Part shown: piece by piece, positions 8,927 to 22,216 of the stretch | Layout of the letters: every line of letters begins with the position of its first letter | Numbering within the stretch: position 1 is the first letter of the stretch | DNA from: Streptomyces varsoviensis | Lineage (GTDB): Bacteria; Actinomycetota; Actinomycetes; Streptomycetales; Streptomycetaceae | Reading direction: 5' to 3' | Length of the DNA stretch: 64,000 nt | Assembly (NCBI RefSeq): GCF_000718635.1 | Contig: NZ_JOBF01000029.1 | Coordinates: forward strand, 26,451-90,450 | The notes under the pieces: generated by a model | The model's input: only the letters and a program-made list of their open reading frames with translations | Told to the model about the DNA's origin: nothing | Databases searched by the model: none | Translations under genes and position numbers: made by a program

Positions 8927-9862
8927 GTGATCGTCGTCGCCGGAGAAGCCCTCATCGACCTCGTGCCCGGCGGCAGCGCCCCGGCGAACGGCGCGCTGCC
9001 CGCGCTGCTCCCCCAACGCGGCGGCGGCCCGTACAACACCGCGGTGGCGCTCGGCCGGCTCGGCTCGCCGACCGCCTTCTGCTCACGGGTCTCGACGGAC
9101 GCCTTCGGCGAAGCGCTGCTCACCGAGTTGCGGGCGGCGGGCGTGGACGTGGCGCCCGTACAGCGCGGCCCGGAGCCTACGACGCTCGCCGTGGCCAGCA
9201 TCGGCGCCGACGGCTCCGCGGGCTACGGCTTCTATGTCGAGGGCACCGCGGACCGGCTGTTCGAGCTGCCCGCGGCGCTCCCGGAGGGGACCCGCGCCCT
9301 GTCGCTGGGCACCTGCTCCCTGGTCCTGGAGCCGGGTGCGAGCGCGTACGAGGCGCTGCTGCGGCGCGAGGCGGCGCGCGGCGTCTGCACCGCGCTCGAC
9401 CCCAACATCCGGGCCGGGCTGATCCCGGACGCCGCCGCCTACCGCGCCCGCTTCCGCTCCTGGCTGCCGCACGTGACGCTGCTCAAGCTGTCGGTCGAGG
9501 ACGCCGAATGGCTGGCGGACGGCACGGACCTCGACGCCGCGCTGGCCGACTGGCTGGCGGCCGGCCCGGCCGCCGCCGTCCTGACCAGGGGCGGCGACGG
9601 GCTGAGCGTACGGACCCGGGACGGCGCCGAGCACACGGTGCCCGGTGAGCGCGTCGACGTCGTGGACACGATCGGCGCGGGCGACACCGTGAACGCCGCA
9701 CTCCTCCACCGGCTCGCCGAGCACAAGGCTCTCTCCCCCGCCGAGATCGCCTCCCTGGACGCCGGGCAGTGGCGCGACATCCTCGGGTTCGCCGCCCGGG
9801 CGGCGGCCATCACGTGCTCCCGCGCCGGAGCCCAGCCCCCATACGCCTCCGAACTCGCCTGA
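8927..9862 (+). CDS. PfkB-family carbohydrate kinase (fructokinase-like)
   Basis: The 311-residue protein shows both ribokinase/PfkB signatures: an N-terminal glycine-rich sugar-binding segment (GGGPYNTAVALGRLG, about residues 27-41) and the C-terminal DTIGAGDTVNAALL box, whose GAGD Asp is the catalytic base. It should phosphorylate a sugar or nucleoside with ATP in the cytoplasm; fructokinase is most likely but the specificity is not proven. The GTG at 8927 is chosen because GGAAAGGA lies about 10 bp upstream and homology begins there. Ends at a strong hairpin terminator. Confidence 0.9.
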   Translation: MIVVAGEALIDLVPGGSAPANGALPALLPQRGGGPYNTAVALGRLGSPTAFCSRVSTDAFGEALLTELRAAGVDVAPVQRGPEPTTLAVASIGADGSAGYGFYVEGTADRLFELPAALPEGTRALSLGTCSLVLEPGASAYEALLRREAARGVCTALDPNIRAGLIPDAAAYRARFRSWLPHVTLLKLSVEDAEWLADGTDLDAALADWLAAGPAAAVLTRGGDGLSVRTRDGAEHTVPGERVDVVDTIGAGDTVNAALLHRLAEHKALSPAEIASLDAGQWRDILGFAARAAAITCSRAGAQPPYASELA

Positions 9863-9868
9863 GACCGC

Positions 9869-9900
9869 CGCCCCGCGCTCCCGACCGGGAGCGCGGGGCG
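9869..9900 (+). terminator. Hairpin terminator after the PfkB kinase
   Basis: A perfect 14-bp stem (CGCCCCGCGCTCCC with its complement) closes a GACC loop, 7 bp after the kinase stop. No T-tract follows, as is common in Streptomyces. Confidence 0.8.
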
Positions 9901-10079
9901 TCTTGGAGGGCGTACGTTCCCGTCTTGGCGTGCCCTGGGGCGTACGGGAGCGGCGGGCGCGGGTATGCGTACGGGAAGCAGCGCGCTGACGGGACGGCGC
10001 GCGCCCGGGTAAACGCGCCGTCCCTCCGGGGCAAGGGATACGGGACGGCGCGTACGGACGAGAAGGGACGGCGGCTGCC

Positions 10080-11264
10080 ATGTCCGATGTCGTGTCCGAC
10101 GGCGGGTCTGATGGCGTGCCCGGGGGCGGGCCTGATGGCCTGTCCGATCCGCGAGCGGTACCACCGGTAGTCCGGTCCCACCGTGAACTCGCCGCCCGCG
10201 GGCTGCCCCTGCCGCCCCGGCCGACGCCCGCGGCGGCGCTGCCGATCACCTCCAGCGGCGCGACGTACGAGATGGCGCAGCGGCTCGCGTGGCTGGACGA
10301 CGACCAGTTCGCCGTCGGCCGCTGGGACGGCTCGATGAGCGTCTTCCGCTTCACCGAGTCGGCGGTCGCCGGACCGCGCATCAACGTCGCGGTCAACAGC
10401 CCCGCCTTCCAGGGCGTGCAGATGCTCGCCCCGCTGCCCGGCCGGGCGATCGCGAGCTCGAACGACGACCGCTCCATCGCCCTGTGGCACTCGCCGCGCG
10501 GCGACTGGAGCGACCTGTGCCCGGCCGGGACCTTCCCCTACGATCCGGCGCTCGGCGTCGCCACCAGCGGGCAGGGGGTCCGCGCCGGTTCGCCGGGCAC
10601 CTTGGTGGTCGGGCACTCCAGCGGACATGTCTCCTTGTGGGACTACGACCCGGCGCGACGCCGGCTGAGGTTCGCGCGCAGCGTGGACGTACGGAATCCG
10701 CATCCCGTCAACCCCTGGGGACTGCACGACGTGCAGGCGACGGAGGTGCTGTCCGACGCCGGCGGCACCGCCTATGTGGTGACCGGCTCCGAGGACGGCT
10801 ATGTCTGCGTCCTCCAGGTGCCGTCCGGCCGGATCATGTCGCAGACGGTCTTCAACCCCGCGGCCCAGCGCGGCATCAACAGCCTCTCCGTGCGCGGCGA
10901 CGCACTGCTGGTGGCGAACTGCTCGGTGGGGCCCCAGGACCACAACCTCTGGTACTTCACGGTCTCCCAGCAGACCTGGCGGCCCGTCCTTCGGGCCAGA
11001 GCCAACCTCCTGGTCGACCCCCAGCGCCCCCAGGCCTTCAATTTCAGCACCACCTGGGGCGCGTACGCGGACGGCCCGTGCTGGTTCGCGTCGACGGAGG
11101 AGGGCGCCCTGTGGATGGGCACCGCCACCTCCGACGCGCTGAACGTCATCGGCTACCAAGAGGTGACGAGCCCCTTGGGCTCAGCCCTCGGCTATCGGGG
11201 CGGACCCGGACGGCTGGCCATGGTCGCGTACGACCTGTACGAGTTCACGACCGGCGCGGCCTGA
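10080..11264 (+). CDS. WD40-like beta-propeller protein
   Basis: 394 residues, cytoplasmic (no signal or membrane segment). After a Gly/Asp/Pro-rich N-terminus come repeated blades ending in WD-like dipeptide patterns, for example RWDGSMSVFRF, SIALWHSPRGDW and HVSLWDYDPARRRL, followed by GSEDGYVCVLQV. This indicates a propeller of about six or seven blades, usually a protein-interaction scaffold. No enzymatic residues are evident and no specific family is recognised. ATG at 10080 has GAAGGGACGG 9-10 bp upstream. Convergent with uvrA. Confidence 0.75.
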   Translation: MSDVVSDGGSDGVPGGGPDGLSDPRAVPPVVRSHRELAARGLPLPPRPTPAAALPITSSGATYEMAQRLAWLDDDQFAVGRWDGSMSVFRFTESAVAGPRINVAVNSPAFQGVQMLAPLPGRAIASSNDDRSIALWHSPRGDWSDLCPAGTFPYDPALGVATSGQGVRAGSPGTLVVGHSSGHVSLWDYDPARRRLRFARSVDVRNPHPVNPWGLHDVQATEVLSDAGGTAYVVTGSEDGYVCVLQVPSGRIMSQTVFNPAAQRGINSLSVRGDALLVANCSVGPQDHNLWYFTVSQQTWRPVLRARANLLVDPQRPQAFNFSTTWGAYADGPCWFASTEEGALWMGTATSDALNVIGYQEVTSPLGSALGYRGGPGRLAMVAYDLYEFTTGAA

Positions 11265-11303
11265 CGCACCGGCTCGGCCTGACCCGTACGAGCCTCACCG
11301 GCC

Positions 11304-11323
11304 GGCCGCGCAGTCCCGCGGCC
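11304..11323. terminator. Possible bidirectional hairpin between the WD40-like gene and uvrA
   Basis: GGCCGCG pairs with CGCGGCC across a 6-nt loop in the 127-bp convergent gap. Short, with no T-run, so only weakly supported. Confidence 0.35.
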
Positions 11324-11391
11324 CCGCTCGGTGCGGCCCCCGGCAACGTGCTCGGATCCGCGCCCGGCCGGGGCCCCGCACCCCACCGCCG

Positions 11392-14487
<3,096 letters not shown>

Positions 14488-14514
14488 GCCGGTAGGCACC
14501 TTTCTTGAGAGCTG

Positions 14515-14533
14515 CGGGGTGCGCCGCACCCCG
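14515..14533 (-). promoter_or_regulatory. Hairpin in the uvrA 5' leader
   Basis: CGGGGTGC pairs with GCACCCCG around a 3-nt loop, 28 bp upstream of the uvrA GTG. A -10 candidate TAGGCT at 14586-14591 (minus) would put it in a leader of about 90 nt. No PafBC or SOS-type box was seen for uvrA. Confidence 0.4.
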
Positions 14534-14653
14534 GACCCAGGGTATGGGGGGCGTCGCTCGGATGTCGTATCTCGTGCCTTCCCCGAGCCTATAGCACGCA
14601 CATTCGATTCACGGCCGGAGCCGAGCAGCTTCACCCGAATGGGTGGCCGCCGC

Positions 14654-14659
14654 TAGGGT
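14654..14659 (+). promoter_or_regulatory. -10 box of a leaderless transcript (mycothiol-dependent isomerase gene)
   Basis: TAGGGT is 7 bp before the ATG at 14667, putting the predicted transcription start at the A of the start codon. No ribosome binding site is present, which supports leaderless expression. Confidence 0.6.
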
Positions 14660-14666
14660 GCCGATC

Positions 14667-15392
14667 ATGAGCGATTTCGCATCCGACATTGCCGCCGTAC
14701 GGGCCGCCACCGACCGCCTCCTCGCCGGGGCCGGCGCCCTGGACGACGCCGGAGCCGCCGCCCCGTCGCTGCTCCCCGGCTGGACCCGCGGCCACGTGTT
14801 CGCGCACATCGCCCGGAACGCCGACGCCATCACCAACCTCCTCACCTGGGCCCGTACGGACGTCAAGACGCCGATGTACGCCAGCCCCGAGGCCCGCGAC
14901 GCGGACATCGAGCGCGACTCCGCCCGCCCGCTCGCCGCGCACCTCGACGATCTGCGCGCCAGCGCCGACCGCTTCGACGCGGCCGCCGAGGCCCTGCCCG
15001 AGGAGCGCCGCGAGTACGTAGTGGAGATGCGCAACGGCGTCACGGACCAGGCGGCCCGGCTGCCGTACCGCAGGCTCGTGGAGGTGGAGCTGCACCATGT
15101 GGACCTCGGGATCGGCTACGGGCTGGACGACCTGCCGGCCGCGTTCGTCACGCGCGAGATCGCGTTCATGGCCGGCGTGAAGCTCGCGGGCCGCGCCGAG
15201 GTGCCCGCGCTGCGGCTGACCGCCTCCGACGGGAGCAGTTGGCGCACGGGCCGCGAGGACGGCGACGTCACCACCGTCACGGGCTCCCCCACCGACCTGC
15301 TCGGCTGGCTCGTCGGCCGCGCGGACGGGGCCGGCCTGGAGGTCCGGGGCGCTTCCTCCGGCGCCCTGCTGCCCGCCCTCCCGCCGCTATAG
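14667..15392 (+). CDS. Maleylpyruvate isomerase-family mycothiol-dependent enzyme
   Basis: 241 residues with the DinB-like four-helix fold of the mycothiol-dependent maleylpyruvate isomerase family: an N-terminal helix (RAATDRLLAGAGALDD), the motif PSLLPGWTRGHVFAHIARNAD with a putative metal His, and a second His region at VEVELHHVDLG. Members use mycothiol as cofactor or bind metal; the natural substrate is unknown. ATG at 14667 fits a -10 box 7 bp upstream; an upstream in-frame ATG at 14643 overlaps the promoter. The stop codon overlaps the -10 box of the next gene. Confidence 0.85.
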   Translation: MSDFASDIAAVRAATDRLLAGAGALDDAGAAAPSLLPGWTRGHVFAHIARNADAITNLLTWARTDVKTPMYASPEARDADIERDSARPLAAHLDDLRASADRFDAAAEALPEERREYVVEMRNGVTDQAARLPYRRLVEVELHHVDLGIGYGLDDLPAAFVTREIAFMAGVKLAGRAEVPALRLTASDGSSWRTGREDGDVTTVTGSPTDLLGWLVGRADGAGLEVRGASSGALLPALPPL

Positions 15393-15395
15393 GGT
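15390..15395 (+). promoter_or_regulatory. -10 box of the MBL-fold hydrolase gene, overlapping the upstream stop codon
   Basis: TAGGGT begins with the TAG stop of the preceding gene and ends 6 bp before the ATG at 15402, predicting a leaderless transcript in addition to read-through. Confidence 0.5.
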
Positions 15396-15401
15396 TGTGA
15401 C

Positions 15402-16058
15402 ATGACGTACAGCGGAGCGGTGAAGGTCGGCGGACCGGCGGACGTACACGAACTGACCGAGCTGATGATCTCGAAGGTCGCGGTCGGTCCGATGGACAAC
15501 AACGCGTATCTCCTGCGCTGCCGCGCGACGGGCGAGCAGTTGCTGATCGACGCCGCCGCGGAGCCGCACACCCTGCTGAACCTGATCGGCGACAGCGGCA
15601 TCGCCTCCGTGGTCACCACCCACCGGCACGGCGACCACTGGGGAGCCCTGCGCGAGGTGGTGGACGCCACCGGCGCCCGCACCTACGCCGGGCGCTACGA
15701 CGCCGAGGGCATCCCCGTGCCGACGGACGTGCCCGTCGAGGACGGCGACACGATCCGGGTGGGCCAGGTCGAACTCGCCGCCCGCCATCTCGTGGGCCAC
15801 ACGCCGGGCAGTATCGCCCTGGTCTACGACGACCCGCACGGCCACCCGCACCTGTTCACGGGCGACTGCCTCTTCCCCGGCGGCATCGGCAATACCTGGG
15901 GAGACCCCGAAGCCTTCGGCCGGCTGCTCGACGATGTCGAGAACAAGCTGATGGCCGCGCTCCCCGACGAGACCTGGGTCTACCCCGGCCACGGCGGCGA
16001 CACCACGCTCGGCGCCGAGCGCCCGCACCTCACGGAGTGGCGCGAGCGAGGCTGGTGA
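15402..16058 (+). CDS. Metallo-beta-lactamase-fold hydrolase (glyoxalase II-like)
   Basis: The 218-residue protein has the metal-binding motif THRHGDH (residues 73-79), a second His in HLVGHTPGS, an Asp in FTGDCLF and a late His in VYPGHGGDT: the full two-metal set of the glyoxalase II-like group. The likely reaction is thioester hydrolysis, and pairing with a mycothiol-dependent enzyme suggests a thiol-adduct substrate (inference). No signal peptide. Followed by a very strong hairpin terminator shared with the convergent terC gene. Confidence 0.88.
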   Translation: MTYSGAVKVGGPADVHELTELMISKVAVGPMDNNAYLLRCRATGEQLLIDAAAEPHTLLNLIGDSGIASVVTTHRHGDHWGALREVVDATGARTYAGRYDAEGIPVPTDVPVEDGDTIRVGQVELAARHLVGHTPGSIALVYDDPHGHPHLFTGDCLFPGGIGNTWGDPEAFGRLLDDVENKLMAALPDETWVYPGHGGDTTLGAERPHLTEWRERGW

Positions 16059-16062
16059 CCAT

Positions 16063-16109
16063 CGGGCGCGGCGGCGGGAGGGCCCGGGGCCGTCCCGCCG
16101 CCGCGCCCG
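16063..16109. terminator. Strong bidirectional hairpin terminator
   Basis: A perfect 17-bp stem (CGGGCGCGGCGGCGGGA and its complement) with a 13-nt loop fills the gap between the hydrolase gene and terC, which converge. It would stop transcription from both sides. Confidence 0.85.
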
Positions 16110-16128
16110 TCGGCCGGCCCCTCCCGGG

Positions 16129-17115
16129 TCAGACTCCGAGGCTGTCCTTGCGGTCCGCCGCCTCCGCCTCGGCCTGCTTCTTCGAGGCCCGCAGGCTGGT
16201 GATGGTGGTGACGATCAGGACCGCGCAGATGACGCCGAGCGAGACGGGGATGCTGATCTCCGGGACGCTCACGCCGGATTCGTGCAGCGCGTGCAGGACC
16301 AGCTTCACGCCGATGAAGCCGAGGATGATCGACAGGCCGTACGAGAGGTGGACCAGCTTCTTCAGCAGGCCGCCGATCAGGAAGTAGAGCTGCCGCAGCC
16401 CCATCAGGGCGAACGCGTTGGCGGTGAAGACGATGTACGGGTCCTGGGTGAGGCCGAAGATCGCCGGGATGGAGTCGAGCGCGAAGAGCACGTCGGTGGT
16501 GCCGATCGCCAGCATCACCACCAGCATCGGCGTCATCAGCCGCTTGCCGTTCTCGGTGATGAACAGCTTGGTCCCGTGGTACACGCTGGTGGAGGGCACA
16601 CGCCGCTCGACCGCCTTGAGCAGCCGGTTCTCCTCGAACTCCTCGTCCTCCTCGCCGCTGCGCGCGTCCTGGATCAGCTTCCAGGCCGTCCAGATCAGGA
16701 ACGCGCCGAAGAGGTAGAAGACCCAGGAGAAGTTGGCGATGATCGCGGCGCCCGCGCCGATGAAGACCGCCCGCAGGACGAGCGCGATGAGCACGCCGAC
16801 CATCAGGACCCGCTGCTGGTAGATCGGCGGGACCGCGAACTTGGCCATGATCAGGACGAAGACGAAGAGGTTGTCGACGCTCAGCGACTTCTCCGTGATG
16901 TACCCGGCGAAGAACTCGCCCGAGGCCTGGCCGCCGCCGAACACGAAGAGGCCGAGCCCGAAGAGCGCCGCGAGCGCGACCCAGACGATCGTCCAGACCC
17001 CGGCCTCCTTGATGGAGACCGCGTGCGGCTTGCGGCCGCCGATGAAGAAGTCGACGGCGATCAGGGCGCACAGGCCGACGATCGTCAGCGCCCAGACATT
17101 CAGGGAAACATCCAC
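16129..17115 (-). CDS. terC: TerC/Alx-family integral membrane metal-homeostasis protein
   Basis: 328 residues with about eight or nine transmembrane helices. Family hallmarks are visible: KSLSVDNLFVFVLIMAKFAV (acidic residue in a membrane helix) and the repeat IGTTDVLFALDSIPAIFGL. TerC/Alx proteins are linked to tellurite resistance and, in other bacteria, to manganese export to membrane-associated targets. A charged cytoplasmic loop (RSGEEDEEFEEN) lies mid-protein. The start is the GTG at 17115 with GGAGGAG 5 bp upstream; an earlier ATG lacks a ribosome binding site. The leader can fold to hide this site (17116-17205). Same strand as the TerD genes upstream. Confidence 0.92.
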   Translation of the reverse strand: MDVSLNVWALTIVGLCALIAVDFFIGGRKPHAVSIKEAGVWTIVWVALAALFGLGLFVFGGGQASGEFFAGYITEKSLSVDNLFVFVLIMAKFAVPPIYQQRVLMVGVLIALVLRAVFIGAGAAIIANFSWVFYLFGAFLIWTAWKLIQDARSGEEDEEFEENRLLKAVERRVPSTSVYHGTKLFITENGKRLMTPMLVVMLAIGTTDVLFALDSIPAIFGLTQDPYIVFTANAFALMGLRQLYFLIGGLLKKLVHLSYGLSIILGFIGVKLVLHALHESGVSVPEISIPVSLGVICAVLIVTTITSLRASKKQAEAEAADRKDSLGV

Positions 17116-17202
17116 TGCTGCTCCTCCGGCAGGGTCGTACGGCACTCACAGCGTCGTCGCTGCCGGAGGCCCTGGTCGCCTGACACGCCAGCCATGACCT
17201 CC
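17116..17202 (-). promoter_or_regulatory. Structured terC leader able to sequester the ribosome binding site
   Basis: On the minus strand CCTCCGGCAG (17169-17160) can pair with CTGCCGGAGG (17132-17123), a perfect 10-bp stem that buries five bases of the GGAGGAG ribosome binding site. Alternatives compete: CCTCC can pair with upstream GGAGG (17202-17198), and CAGCG-ACGA-CGCTG can form within the loop. This is the architecture of a translational switch. I could not fit it to the known yybP-ykoY manganese riboswitch core, so the class is open. Confidence 0.5.
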
Positions 17203-17236
17203 ACGCCCCAAAGAGTACAGGAAGACCCAAGAGAAG

Positions 17237-17250
17237 GTAAAGGAATTTAC
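17237..17250. promoter_or_regulatory. AT-rich inverted repeat GTAAA-N4-TTTAC upstream of terC
   Basis: Perfect 5-bp arms with GGAA in the centre, in the only AT-rich patch of this region, between the TerD-fusion stop and the terC leader. Candidate operator or part of a terC promoter (a TACTCT -10 candidate lies about 20 bp downstream on the minus strand). Confidence 0.4.
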
Positions 17251-17261
17251 AAATAAGCAGG

Positions 17262-19199
17262 TCAGCGCCGATGGTCTGGCAAAGACCGGCCCACCTCCCG
17301 CAACACCTGACCCAGCACTTCACTCCCCTGCGGCACGCTCGGCGGCTCGTACGTCCAGGCGTGCCCGACCCAGGGGTCGGCGAGGTGGTCGTCGGGGACC
17401 GGCGTGAGCCGCAGCAGCGACCGCCACAGCGGATCGAGGACCGGCCCGTACTCCCGGGCGTCCTGCCGGTCGGCCACCATCATCAGATGGACGCCCACCG
17501 ACGGCCCCTCGTCCGCGAGGTAGCGCAGTTGGTTGACGGCCCGGTCGTCGAAGCCGTGCGGAAAGTCGTTGACGATCAGGAGCTGGTCGGCGATGTCGAG
17601 GTCGGGCGGCAGGGAGTCCACGGCGCCGCTGCGGACCGCCATCTGCACCAGGTCGACGCGGTGCGTGAGCCGCGCGAGCGTCTCCGACACCCCGCGAGCG
17701 CCCGCCGCCGGGGGCTCGCGGAGGGCGCCCGAGCGCAGCAGCGGGGCGAGCGAGGCGCCCGCCGCCCCGGCCGGATCGATCACCCGCACCGCGAAGTCGC
17801 CGGCCGGATGGACCGCGAGCAGCCGCGCGGCGTGCGCCACCGCGGTGTCCATGGCGATCCGGCGCACCTCGGCCGAGGCCATCAGCGCCGCCTCCGGGGC
17901 GCCCGTACGGCCGCTGTCGATCCACAGCCCGCGCTCCAGCGGCAGCCGCATCAGCATGGGGATGCGCAGGTCGTCGCGTTCCGGCAGCCGCAGGTCGCCG
18001 AGGCGCACGGCCATCGGGGTCTCGAACGGCACCTGGTAGCCCTGCCAGACGGGGCTGTCCCACCGGGCGTAGGCGGGCGGCAGCGCGTGCTCGACGACAT
18101 CGGACTCGTCGGCGAGCCGGCCGAGGTCGCGGTCGAGGACGGCACGGGCCTGTGCCACGAGGCGCATCTGCTTGCCGCGCGCCGCCTCGCGGGCGGCGTC
18201 GGCGGCCGGGCCGACCCGGGTGCGCGGGTCGGAGAGGACACCGTCGAGCTCCCGCTCCATCCGGGACTCCGCGAAGTCCACCGCGCCGCGGTACGCGGCG
18301 ACCGTACGGGCCAGGTCCTCGAACATGCCCCAGACCTGGTTGTAGAGCCGCTCGTCCATCGTCCAGCCGCTGGCATCCCCCGCTACGGGCGCGGCGGGCC
18401 GTTCCTCCGCGCCGGGCCGTCCCTCAGCTCCGGGAGGCCGCGGGGCGGCGGCCGGGGGCGTGGCGGAAGGGCCCGCCGGCGAGTCCCGCGGCGGCTGCGC
18501 GGTGCGGCGCCGCGGATGCCGGTAGTCGATGGGGCCGGGCGCGGCCGGCGCGGGGGGCTCGTTCTTGCCGCCGGGGCGGCGCGCCCGCTCGCCCTTGTCC
18601 TCGCCCCGGCCCCGCACGGACCGCGGCGGCGGGGCGATCGTACGGGCCGCCGCCTGGTCCACCGCCGCCTCGATGGCGGCGGCCAGCTCGGCGGCGCCCG
18701 GCAGCCCCTGGTCGTGGAGCATCGCGGCCAGCCCGCCCGCGTACCCCTGGCCCACGGCCCGTACCTTCCACGCGCCCTGCCTGCGGTAGAGCTCCAGCGC
18801 GACGACGGCGGACTCGGAGTCCAGGTCGGTGATGGTGTAGCCGACGACCTCGGCGCCGTCGAGGCCGGTTATGGCGACGAACGGCGCGGCCATCGCGCCG
18901 AAGCGCGCCGGGCCGCCCGCGCCGGAGGGCAGCGCGAGGAGCACGCTGACGCGGTGGGCGGCGGCGGGGAGCGCGTCCAGGTCCACGGCCAGCCGGTGGT
19001 CGGCAGCGGCCTGCTGGGAGACTTCGAGGCCCGGGAGGCGCGGCGCGGCGGGGTGCGCCACCCAGGCGGCGTCCGGCGCCCGCCCCCGCTCGTCGCCGAG
19101 CACGGCCCCGGCCATGACCGGGTCGCCCGCCGAGACCCGGATCTCCAAACGGGTCTGAGGCAGTGGATGGTTCTGGCCCCGGACCAGTTCGGCCGTCAT
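17262..19199 (-). CDS. TerD-domain protein fused to an FtsK/HerA-like ATPase-type domain
   Basis: The 645-residue protein has an N-terminal TerD-like domain (about residues 1-190: TRLEIRVSAGDPV, a degenerate GLDGAEVVGYTITDLDSESA region and LELYRRQGAWKVRAVGQGYA), a Pro/Arg/Gly-rich linker (195-280), a helical segment (MERELDGVLSDPRTR) and a C-terminal region. That end has a Walker B-like strand and following pattern typical of FtsK/HerA proteins (DQLLIVNDFPHGFD near 538, then GPSVGVHLMMVADRQD). I see no Walker A, so ATP hydrolysis is doubtful. ATG at 19199 has GAGGGGG upstream. Sits between terD and terC. Confidence 0.75.
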   Translation of the reverse strand: MTAELVRGQNHPLPQTRLEIRVSAGDPVMAGAVLGDERGRAPDAAWVAHPAAPRLPGLEVSQQAAADHRLAVDLDALPAAAHRVSVLLALPSGAGGPARFGAMAAPFVAITGLDGAEVVGYTITDLDSESAVVALELYRRQGAWKVRAVGQGYAGGLAAMLHDQGLPGAAELAAAIEAAVDQAAARTIAPPPRSVRGRGEDKGERARRPGGKNEPPAPAAPGPIDYRHPRRRTAQPPRDSPAGPSATPPAAAPRPPGAEGRPGAEERPAAPVAGDASGWTMDERLYNQVWGMFEDLARTVAAYRGAVDFAESRMERELDGVLSDPRTRVGPAADAAREAARGKQMRLVAQARAVLDRDLGRLADESDVVEHALPPAYARWDSPVWQGYQVPFETPMAVRLGDLRLPERDDLRIPMLMRLPLERGLWIDSGRTGAPEAALMASAEVRRIAMDTAVAHAARLLAVHPAGDFAVRVIDPAGAAGASLAPLLRSGALREPPAAGARGVSETLARLTHRVDLVQMAVRSGAVDSLPPDLDIADQLLIVNDFPHGFDDRAVNQLRYLADEGPSVGVHLMMVADRQDAREYGPVLDPLWRSLLRLTPVPDDHLADPWVGHAWTYEPPSVPQGSEVLGQVLREVGRSLPDHRR

Positions 19200-19321
19200 C
19201 GGTGCGCCCCCTCGTCAGATCGTCCGCCGCCGCGCCCGTCGCGCACGGCCGTCCCCCGGGGCCCGGCGGTTCGTCTCCGCCGGGCCCCGCCGGAACCCTC
19301 GCCCCGGCCCGTACCCCGCGT

Positions 19322-19900
19322 CTACAGGCTGGGCAGGATCGCCGGCAGCAGGTCCTGGAAGGTGCGGCCGTTGGCCGGGACGCCGATCGCCGTCATCTGC
19401 CAGCCGTCGCCGGACCGGTGCACCTTCGCCATGATCTGCGCGGTGTACGGGCCGCCGCCGTCGAGGGTGTAGCGGGCCAGCTCCTGTCCGTTGGTCTCGT
19501 CCACCAGCCGGCAGAACGCGTTCCGCACCTCGGCGAAGGTCTGGCCGGTGAAGGAGTTCACCGTGAACACGATCTGGTCGATGTACCCCGGCACCCGCTC
19601 CAGGTCGACGAGTATCGCCTCGTCGTCCCCGCCCTGTCCGGCGCCGCCGACGAGGTTGTCGCCGGTGTGCTGGACCGAGCCGTCATCGCTGACGAGGTGG
19701 TGGAAGTACACCTTGTCGACCAGTTCCCCCTCGGCGAACAGCACCGCCGAGGCGTCCAGGTCGATCTCCTTCGTGCGCGAGCCGAACAGACCGCGACGGG
19801 GGGCCGCCTGCCAGCCCAGCCCCATCCGCACCGCGGTGAGGGTGCCCCCGTCGGCCTTCTTCAGACTGATGCCCTGGCCCTTGGCCAAGTTGACCGTCAC
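19322..19900 (-). CDS. terD: TerD-family calcium-binding stress protein
   Basis: A canonical 192-residue TerD protein: starts MTVNLAKGQGISLKKADGG, has the fold signature FGSRTKEIDLDASA, the acidic Ca2+ site GDNLVGGAGQGGDDE and the C-terminal pattern RSGDGWQMTAIGVPA. TerD proteins are cytoplasmic Ca2+-binding proteins tied to tellurite resistance, phage resistance and envelope stress. The GTG at 19900 has AGAAGGGAC about 7 bp upstream. A -10 box (19967-19972) and upstream direct repeats suggest an activator-dependent promoter. Followed, 122 bp on, by the TerD-fusion gene. Confidence 0.93.
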   Translation of the reverse strand: MTVNLAKGQGISLKKADGGTLTAVRMGLGWQAAPRRGLFGSRTKEIDLDASAVLFAEGELVDKVYFHHLVSDDGSVQHTGDNLVGGAGQGGDDEAILVDLERVPGYIDQIVFTVNSFTGQTFAEVRNAFCRLVDETNGQELARYTLDGGGPYTAQIMAKVHRSGDGWQMTAIGVPANGRTFQDLLPAILPSL

Positions 19901-19966
19901 GCGCTGTCCCTTCTCGATGTCGCGGGTTTCCCCGTGGCCGCGCGATGGGCGCGGCCCGCTGCGAAA

Positions 19967-19972
19967 ACCCTA
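19967..19972 (-). promoter_or_regulatory. -10 box for terD (no clear -35)
   Basis: TAGGGT on the minus strand, about 66 bp before the terD GTG, implies a 60-nt leader. The region 16-18 bp further upstream has no -35 resemblance, which fits activation from the direct repeats at 20024-20059. Confidence 0.45.
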
Positions 19973-20023
19973 TGCACCGGCGATCGGGATGCCACCGGTC
20001 GGGAAGGGTTTGTGGCGTTCTTG

Positions 20024-20059
20024 CAACACGTCACGGCCAACACGTCACGGCGGTCACGG
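20024..20059. repeat. 13-bp direct repeats upstream of terD
   Basis: CAACACGTCACGG occurs exactly at 20024-20036 and 20038-20050, with a partial third copy (GTCACGG) at 20053-20059. The array is 50-90 bp upstream of the terD -10 box and just beyond the uvrB stop; candidate activator-binding sites. Confidence 0.55.
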
Positions 20060-20068
20060 CGCGGTCCG

Positions 20069-22210
<2,142 letters not shown>

Positions 22211-22216
22211 GGAACC

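Noticed and set aside
14488..14666. SOS (LexA) box or PafBC motif for uvrA
   Set aside because: No GAAC-N4-GTTC-like palindrome and no TTGTCRGTG at proper distance was found.
17116..17202. terC leader as a yybP-ykoY manganese riboswitch
   Set aside because: I could not find the conserved GGGGAGUAG-type core or paired second helix; only the hidden ribosome binding site is supported.
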